Below, in pieces: positions 1 through 9,300 of a stretch of DNA of 64,000 nucleotides (its first letter is position 1; the number at the start of each line of letters is the position of its first letter). The notes under the pieces are model-generated. The model saw only the letters and a list, made by a program, of their open reading frames with translations. It made no database searches and had not been told where the DNA came from. Origin of the DNA: Rugosimonospora africana (lineage in GTDB: Bacteria; Actinomycetota; Actinomycetes; Mycobacteriales; Micromonosporaceae); assembly GCF_016862975.1 (NCBI RefSeq), contig NZ_BONZ01000050.1:121068-185067 (forward strand). The letters are read 5' to 3'. The translations under genes and the position numbers were made by a program.

Positions 1-395
1 CGGAGATCCCCCAGTACCACATGGTGACCTCGCACATCCCCTACCACATGCTGGGCACCGCTACCGGCAACCGCTGGCCGGCATACGACGACTACTACAG
101 CATGTTCGCGAACGCCAACATCTACACGACGCTGTACTCATTCGCCCAGCGGGAACCCTGGACACTTTCGGTGTTCCCGATGCCCGCCGCCCCCGCGGAG
201 CCCATGGGCTGGGATCCGCCCACCGCGGTGATCTGGATCTTCATCGCCTCGGACACCGGAGCGGTCACGGTGCAGCGGTGGACCAACCGGCAGAATCTGG
301 ATGTCGCGCTGCGCGAATGGCTCGCGGTCCCGCCGGCACCGGTCGTGGCGCCTCGCGAGCCGGTCCGGCCGCTTGCCGTGCGGGTCTTCCCGTGA
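1..395 (+). CDS. Hypothetical protein, 5' end outside window
   Basis: The reading frame is open from the first bases of the window, so this is the C-terminal part of a longer gene; the first in-window Met is at position 21. The visible ~130 residues contain several aromatic runs (Tyr/Trp/Phe) and end in a proline-rich tail. No transmembrane segment or known motif is seen, and I do not recognise the family. Its stop overlaps the GTG start of the giant downstream gene in a GTGA arrangement (392-395), so the two are almost certainly translated as a coupled pair and probably act together. The function is unknown. Confidence 0.6.
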   Translation, partial: EIPQYHMVTSHIPYHMLGTATGNRWPAYDDYYSMFANANIYTTLYSFAQREPWTLSVFPMPAAPAEPMGWDPPTAVIWIFIASDTGAVTVQRWTNRQNLDVALREWLAVPPAPVVAPREPVRPLAVRVFP

Positions 396-3300
396 CCGCC
401 AGCCTCGAGCGGGTCTACCAGCAGCTGGGCGAGCGCATCAACCAGGACGACCGCATCGATCTGGTAGCCGCTGCCGGGCAGCCGGATCTGGGCGGACTGG
501 GCACGGCGTTGGCGGTGCTACGGATCGGACAGCGTTACGAACTGACCGGCGCCGACCTACACCAGGACAGCCAGCGGGTCACCCTCACCGGTGACGGCTC
601 CTTCGGGCTGCCCGGCGCCACGGCGGGCAGGACCGTGGTGGTCGTCGCCACCCTCGAGTACACGATTGTCCAGCAGCGCGGTCGGTTCACGCTGTCGCTG
701 GCTCTGCCGGACGACGGGTCCGGGTCGCCGCGCGGCGCCGGACGCGCCGAGCCAGACTGGTCGACGGCGGGCTGGAGGTTCGGTGACACCTTCGCCAACC
801 TTCCGGACTGCGAGATGTTCGTCGACCAGACGGTCCGGCCCATGCCCTCGTACCTGAGGGACCTTCCGCTGCGCGGTGCGGCGCTGAACGCCATCGCGGT
901 CGAGGGCGGGCCCGCCGAGCTGCGGCTGACCGGCGAGCTGCCGCTGTCTCCGGCACTGCAGCCGTACGCGGACTTCTTCGGTCCGTGGCCGCTGCGGCTG
1001 GACGGGCCCGTGGTGCTTCCGTCCACTGTGGACGGGGTGCCCGACTTCGGCCTCGTCGCCACGTCACCTCGTCCGCCGGTGGTCGCGGGTCCGATCCGGC
1101 TGGATGAGTTCGGGCTGAAGCTCGTCTGCGTCCCGGCGCGTGGAGTGCCCCCGAAGGAGACCGAGCCGCGCAGCGAACTCCAGGCCGTGGCGAGGCTGCG
1201 GCTCGGTGACGATCCGCCGGTCACCGGAGCGGCGCACGTACCGTTGCTCTCGGCCGACCGGCTCTGGCGCCTGGTCGTGGAGTTCGGCGAGAGTGCGCCC
1301 ACGCTCGGCGACGGCTTCGTCGGGATCGCGCGGGCGTTCGGGCTCGACGGTGTGGCGGGCTTCAGCGCACCGCCGGGCGTGCGGGCACTGACCGACTTCC
1401 AGTTCAGGGGGCTGGACGTCGGGATCGTCCCTCCCGGCGTTCCCGGCGCGCTGCGCCCCCGGCACGTCGAGGTCGCACTGGTGTCGGATCACACCTGGAC
1501 CCTGCCCGTGCCGTTCCTGCGCGTCACGCGCCTCGGTATGAGTTGGCTCGTCGGCTGGCGGGACGCGACCACCCCGCACTATCTGGTCGGTCGCTTCTTC
1601 GGTGATCTGCTGCTGACCACCGGCTCCGGCCCGGACGACCATGTGGTGCTCAGCCTGACGGCGACCTTCCCGGACTTCGCGGTCGCAGCCCGGCTGAGCG
1701 AGGGCACGATCCCGCTGAGGGCGATGCTGTCCCATTTCCTCGGGGTACCGCCACCGCCCGGTCCGGAGCTGTGGGTGACCGGGCTGAGCCTGGCGGCGGA
1801 CCCGACCACCCGTACCGTCGAGGGCGACGCGTCGCTGACCACCGACCTGCACCTGGACCTGCCCGGCGACATCAGGATCACCCTGGTCGGCGTGTACGCG
1901 TGGTTCTCGGCCGGCACCAGCGTCTCCGGTGGACTGGGCGGCGAGGTCTCGCTGGCGGGAACGCAGCCACCGGGCGCGGTGGATCCGCGACTGGCGCTGA
2001 TCGCGACCTACGACGACGACCGCTGGGTGTTCTCGGGCGGCCTCACGTCCGGATCGGTCATCGACCTCACTGCGCTGGTGGCGAAGTTCGCCGGCGCTCC
2101 ACCGCCGGCCGAATTCCAGCTTCTGCTGACGAGGCTGTGGGCGAGCTTCACGATGGGTACGGGCGCGTACGAGTTCTCCGGCGCCATCGCCACCCGCTGG
2201 GCGCCCGCGATCCTGGGCGATACAGCGATCGCCGTCTCAGCGTCGCTCGACATCGCCCACGCCGCGGGGCAGCCGCACACCGACGCCCGGCTCGCCGGCC
2301 AGTTCCAGGTCGCGGGCTTCGCGCTGTCCGCCGCGGTCGACCTGACCGCCGGTGAGGTCACCTACGTGTTCGAGGTGTCCTTCGGCGACGTCTGGATCTC
2401 CGCCGAGATCGCGTGGATCGGCGAGAACGACGACCGCCGCCAGATCATCACGATCCAGATCGGCGGGATCACCCTCGGCGACATCATCGAGTACCTCGTC
2501 TCGCTGGTCGCCCCGACGCTCGGGTTCAAGCTCGAACCCCCCTGGGATCTGCTCGGCCGCATCGACCTGTCCCGGTTCATGCTCGTCATCGACCCGGCAC
2601 GCGCCGCGGTCGAGCTGACCTACCGGGCGAGCATCGTTCTGCCGACCATGACGCTGACCGGCATCGGCGTGCGCGCGCAGCGGGTGAACGGCAAGCCGAC
2701 GGTGATGATGGTGCTGCACCGGGCCGGGCAGCCGTCGCTCGACTGGGACGTGCTGTCCGACGCGCCGCCCGCGACGCCCGGCGAGGGAGCCGACCTGATC
2801 CAGCTGAACTACCTCGGCGTCGGCCAACGGGTACGGCTGCGCGACGAGCAACCGACCACGCTGCGCGAAGCGATCGTCCTGCTGAGCCGGCGGTTGCTGG
2901 AGCCGGACGACCCGGACAAGAACCCGGTGGACCAGCCCAGCGGCGGGGGCATGAGGTTCGACGCCGACGCGGGGTGGCTCGTCGGGCTCGACCTCACCCT
3001 GGCCGGTACCGTCGACCTCGCGCTGGTGCTCGCCGACCCCTACCTGTACGGGCTGGCCGTCAGCCTCACCGGCGCCAAGGCCGACGCGCTCGCGGGCCTG
3101 CGCTTCGACATCCTCTACCACAAGGTATCGGCCGACGTCGGCCTGTTCCGGGCCGAACTGGAGCTGCCCGAGGCGCTGCGGCGTTTTCAACTCGGCGCGG
3201 TGTCCGTGACGCTGGGCGTGCTCGTGGTCGAGGTGTTCACCAACGGCGACTTCCGCATCGACCTCGGCTTCCCGCACCAGGGCGACTTCACCCGCTCGTT

Positions 3301-6300
3301 CGCGTTCGAGGTGCTGCCGCTGCTCGGCCGCGGCGGCATCGTCGTCGCCAAGCTCAGCGCGGCGACCTCCGGCCGGACTCCGGCCATCGGCAACGGCACC
3401 TTCTCCCCCGTCCTCGAACTCGGGATCGGCTTCACCGTCGGCGTCGGCAAGGAGTTCCGCGCCGGCTCGCTGTCCGGCGGGGCGTACGTCGAGGTAGCCG
3501 CGCTCTTCGACGGCGTGTTCGCCTGGTTCAACCCAACCGACGCGAGCGCGTCCACCGACGTGTACCACTGGGTCAGCGCGCTGGTCGGGATCCACGGCAA
3601 GGTGTACGCGCAGCTCGACCTGTCCGTCCTCAAGATCGCGGTGACCGTCGAGGCATGGGCCGAGGCGAACGTGATCCTGGAGGCGTACCGCGCGAGCGAG
3701 GTCCGCTACTCCGTGCGGTTCGAGGTGAACGCCGGCTTGACGATCGGGACCTTCACCATCCCGCTGTCGTTCTCGACCAGCGTCGAGGACAGCTTCACCA
3801 TCGGCGCCGACCGGCCGACCCCGTGGCTGCTCGCCAGCGGTACCGACCGGGGCAGCCAGGCCCGGCGGCGGGCGAGCATCGCCGCTCCGCTGGGCCGGAT
3901 GCCGCGCCGCCGGGTGGAGACACTGCACCGGGCGGAGGCACTGCGCCGGTCGCGGACCCGGCATCGGCCGGCAGGCGACCGCATGGCGCCGTCCTGGGAT
4001 CCGCGGCGGCGGGTCTTCCCGGACGCGCCCCGCACCGCCACGCTGGTCCTCCAGCCGCTGCTGAGCGTGACCGACGTTCCGCTGTCCTGGTCCCCACCCG
4101 CACCACCGGAACCCGACCGGCCGCGTCACCGGGCCGCGCTGATGCTGGTCGCCCCCAACGGAACCGAAGCCGGCCAGCGCCAGTTCGTCCAGTTCGTCGA
4201 GGCGCTGCTGCGCTGGGCCATCTCCGCGGTCGCGGAAGCGGACGAGGGCACGGTGGTGACCGCCGCGCAGTTGCGCGCGCTCGCCGAGGAGTTGGCCTCG
4301 CCGGCCGCGTCCGACGGTCCGTTCCGCATCGACAACCTGGTCGCCTTCTTCCGCACCAATCTGCACATCGAGATCTCCGGCAGGCCGGCACCCGACGCCG
4401 AAGCGGCGCCGACCGGTACGGTGATGCCGATCCCGCCGTTCCTGACGCTGCGCAGCCCGCAGGCCGGTGACGCGGGGCGCGACCTGGCGACGTACCGGCC
4501 GGTCGGCCCGTACTACCTCTGGGGGGCCGCCCGCCACGCGGCAAGCCTCACCCCGACCCCGCCGCCCGACGACCCGGCGCCGCCCGACGACCCGGCGACG
4601 TACCGGTCCTACGCCACCTACCTGTTCCAGGACTGGTGCCTCATGGTGGCGAGGAGCGCGGTCGACGCGGCCGTCGGCGGGCTGAATCGGTGGCCCGTAC
4701 GGCAGACGGCGCCGGTGTCGCTGCGGGACGTCGCCGGGCAGTTCCCGGCCGTGGACGTGCCGTACCTGGTCCGCTCCGGGGACACCGTGGAGAGTGTGGC
4801 CGCCGCGCTCGGCGCGAGCCCGGCCGAACTGCGCTATTTGAATGAGAACCTGGACCAGCGGCTGGCCGAGACACTGGCCGGCGGCGAACTCACGGTCGCG
4901 CTCGGCGTGTCGCCGGAGAGTGTCGCCATCGACAACGCGATGGTGGCCATCGACGCGACCGGCGACCTGGACCTCGGCACCATCGACTACCAGGTCGGTG
5001 CCGGTGACACCCTCACCTCGATCGCGGGCAGCTTCAACTCCCGCCCGCCGCGGTCGCTGTTCTCCGCCGGCCTGGCCGACCCGCTGGCCACTGACCGCCA
5101 ACTCCTGGCGGCGTACGCGCGGCTGGCGATGCCGGCGGTGCGGTATGCCAATCCGAACAGCGCGGCGACCCTGCTCGTCGCGGCGGTGTTCTTCACCCGT
5201 TACCATCCGCTGACCGAGGTGGAGTTCTCGGGGTGGTACGCCACCGCCGTGTTCACACTCAACGCCGAGGACATCGACTGGGGCCCCGGCGAACCGGTAC
5301 CGCCCGGGTCCGTTCTGCTCGTCCCCGCCGCCTACAACGACGCCGATGACGGGCGGGCCCGGCCGTACACCGCAGTGCCGGGCGACACAATCTCTTCGAT
5401 CGCCCGCGCCCTGGCGCTGGTCCAGCTGTTCGGATCGGGACAGCAGGGCCCGGCCGGCTGGCCGGACTTCCGCGACGACGTGACGCCGGTCGCGGGCGGC
5501 GTGGACATCCCGGCCACACCGGTGCCGATCCTGCCCCGGGAGAGCCTCGCCGACCTCGCCGACCGGTTGCTCACCAGCGCCGGCAACCTGGACACGCTGC
5601 TGGCCTACGTGGCCGACGAGCCGATCCTGGCCCCGCTCGCGGTGGTACCGGTACCCGACGTACGGGTCAGGGCGGCCGGGCGCAGTCTGGCCTGGCTGTC
5701 CGAACGGCTCGGGCTGAGCGTGGAGGACGCCGGTCGCCGGCTCGCCGCCCAGACACTGTTCGACGCCGGCACTCCGCTGTCGATCGCCCACCTGCTGGTG
5801 CACCGCGTCGACGACCTCGTCGCCGCGGTACTCGACGACGCGAGCGAGGTGATCGGCGCGCGCAGCGCGCGCAGCCTGCTCTCCGGTACCAGGCTGCCCG
5901 CACCCGTACCCGACCGGGACGGTCGCGCCGCGGCGACCGGTCCGCTGACGGCCATCGTGGACCTCACCGGCCAGCAGTTTCCAGCCCCGGCACCGGACCG
6001 CGACCGGCGCGACGCGGTGGCCCTGGAACTGACCGCGACCGCCGACGCCGGCAACGAGGACTGGCTCACGGTGCCCGGGGAGTTGGTCTACCGGTACACC
6101 AACGCCGACCTGATCGAGCAGTACCCGGCCGCCTCGCTCGGGATCACCCCGGTGGCCGGGCAGGGACCGGCCCCGCTGCCGGTCGCCGAGCCGATGCCGC
6201 GCACCTACGGCCTCGACCACCGCATCGAGGTGCAGACGCCGGAACGGATTCCGCTGCCGCCGGTGGACCCGCCCGACGGCGCGGGCGACGACCCGGTCAA

Positions 6301-9300
6301 GGCGCCACAGCCCGGCGGGGTGAGCGCCTGGCCACTGCCCGCGGCGCTGATCGCCTACGCCGACACGCACCGGCAGACCCGGTTCGATCTGGCCCGGGCG
6401 GCCCGGCGCCCGGACGCCCCCGGCGATCCGGACCTGGTGACGGGCTGGACCTTCGCCACGCTGATCCCGCTGCGCCTGCGGCGCCTTCCGGGCGTGCCCC
6501 ACCGGTACGAGCTGATCGGCGTCGAGCCGGCCGCCCGCGATCCGCTGCTGCACCTGTGGGAGCGGCACTCCCTGGAGGAAACCAGGGTCTTCCTGGCCGT
6601 ACGCCCGGCGCCGGACGCCGGCCACCCCGGCGGGCTGGCCGTGCTCGACGCCGCGCCCGAGCGCACGTTCGTAGTCCGCGCCAACCAGAGCAAGCAGACC
6701 GCCCCGCCCGGACGACTCGCCCCGGCCGCCGCGACCGCCCCGTTCGCCGACCTCGACGCGCCGATGGATTTCCTCCGGCTGCTCTGGGAGGGATCCGTGG
6801 TCGGCGGCGCCGGCTACGCCGTGGGCTTCGCCACGGGCGACGGCTCCGATCTGCCACCGAGTGCCTTCGACGACGACGGAGTCGCCGCGCTGAGCCTGCT
6901 CATCCTCACCGAAGAGGAGTGGGAACCCGCGCCGGATGGCCGGCCGGTACGCCCCTACCAGACGTGTGCCCTGGTTCCGGCCGGGCTCGACCCGTCGGTG
7001 ACTGCCCTGTGGGTCGAGGCCGCCGACGACACCGACACCACCGTCGAGCCAGTCATGCCTCAGGGCAGCGCGGGCTTCGGGCTCACCCTGGAACCGGCGC
7101 CTGAGGGCGACGACCCGCGACCCCGGTTGCTGCGCCTGTTCAGCCTCGTCCGCTACGCCATTCCGGACGCGCCGTTCCAACTGCCCGACGCGGGGCTCGC
7201 GGTCTGGCCGCTGGCCGACGACGGGCTGCGGCTGCCGCGGTGGCGGCGGGCCCGGCAGGATCGCCGCCGCCGCGCCGGTCGCGCCGTTGCCGGCGACCCC
7301 GAACCGGACCTGTGGCGGTACGAGCAGGTCGTGCCGCTCAACCGGTCCGGCCCCGCATCGCCGTGCCCGGCGGTACCGGGGCTGCCGCCGCCCGCCGACG
7401 ACCCGTACCGCGGCGTCGGCGCCACCGCTGTTGTCCACCTTGGACTCACCGACGTGCTGGGCAACGTCACCACCCTGTCCGGCGGCACGAACGGCACCGT
7501 CACGCTCCCGGTCGGCTACACCGACGCCGTACTGGGCGCCACGAGCTGGCCCGGCGTCACCATGGCGTACCGGGTGGACCGCGGCCCGGGAGGGATCCGG
7601 CTGCGGCTGACCGTCGCCAACCAGCCCGCCACCACGATGCCGGGCCTGGGCGCGACCGCGGCGACATCGGCCGCGGAGGTGGCGCGCGCCGCCGGGCAGT
7701 TCGCCCGCGCCTACTATCAGCTCGCCGACACGCGGACGCAGGCGGCGGTGGTCACGTCGCTGCGGCAGGACCCGGACGGCGAGCCGGCCGTCCTGCCGGC
7801 CGACTCGGGCGGGCTGTGGCGATTCTGCGCGGCCGGCTATCTCGCCAGCACCGCGGCCAGCGCCGTCACGCCGGCCTACGCGGGTGGAACCATCGCCGAA
7901 ATCATTCACGGGTACGGGGTCGGCGAGCACCTGATCGCGGCCGTCAACGCCGGGCGCCCCGCCGCCGAAATCCTCGGTACCGACCCGATCGTGCCGGCCT
8001 TCCAGGTCACCGGTGACGGCGACAGCGCGGCCGACGTGCTGGCCCGGCTGCCGGCCGGTTGGCCACGGCCGGGCAGCGGGAGCGACCTGCTCCGGCTGCC
8101 GCACAACAGTGCCCTGCCGCTGCGCACCGGTGCGGTCCTGCGCATGGCGGCCAGCCCGGTCGCGGTGGGGCCCTCGCCCGCGTCGCTTGCCACAGTGGCG
8201 GACCGGTACAACACCAGTCCCGGGCTGCTGGCCACCGACAACGCCGGCACGCCCGGCATCCTCGTCGCGGACTTCACGGTCGAGTTCGAGGGCGTCTCCA
8301 TTCCGGTGGGCACCCGCACCCTGAACGACATCGTCGCGGTGTTTCGCGAACTGGGCGTGGTCTGCGACGCGGCGACCCTCGGTGAGGCCAACGCCGAGCG
8401 ATCCGGCATGCTCGTCGCCGGCACCACGCTGACCACGACGCACTACACCGCCCGGCCCGCCGACACCATCGCCGACAACGGCAGCCACGCCGACCTGGCG
8501 GCGAGCAACGGCGACACCGGCGGCATCTACCCGGCCGGCACTCTGGTGTCGCTGGGTACCTTCGATCCCGCACGGGTAGGCGTAGAGCCGGACGAGACGC
8601 TCGACGAGTACGCCGGCCGGTTCGGCTGCCCGCCCGGGCGGCTGCTGTCCGCCAACGCCGACCGGCCGCTGACCGGTACCCCGGTGCTGGTCCCCGGCGC
8701 GGTACGGCTGCCGGAGCCCGGCGCGGCCCACGTCCCGTACACCGTCAGGGCCGGCGACACCCTCGCGGCCCTGGCCGCGCTGTTCGCCATCGACCCGCTC
8801 GTTCTGGCGCAGCAGAATGCGGCGATGCCGGGCACCCTGGCGCCGGCCCGCACCGTGGTCATCATCATCGACGGCGTCAGGTATGAGCAGGAAACCGTGG
8901 CGGGCGACTCGCTGGCGAGCCTGCACCGGCGCTTCGCCGCACAGCACGCCGGGATCACCCTCACCGACATCGTCGCGGCGATCGCCACGACACCGGGGTA
9001 CCTGGTCGCCGAGGCGCTACTGTCCGCACCGGCGCCGCGGCTGCCGGGGACCGTGCCGCTGTCGCCGGACGCGGCGGCGGCCGCCTTCGGCCTTGACCCG
9101 GTCGCGCTGTGCACGGCCAACGCCGCCGTGCTCGGCCTGATCCAGCCCGGCGTCGAGGTCATCGCGAACAACGGCGACACCCGGGTCGTGACCGGATCCG
9201 ACGACACTCTCAACAGCCTCACCGCACGGTTCGCGGCCGAGGACGTCACCGTGGACATCGCCGGGATCGTGGCGGACAACCGGAGAAGTGCCCTCCTGCG

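Noticed and set aside
2237..8947. 2,236-codon antisense open frame inside the giant gene
   Set aside because: Its translation is low-complexity (Arg/Gly/Val-rich) and it mirrors the codon bias of the sense strand; high GC keeps antisense frames open.
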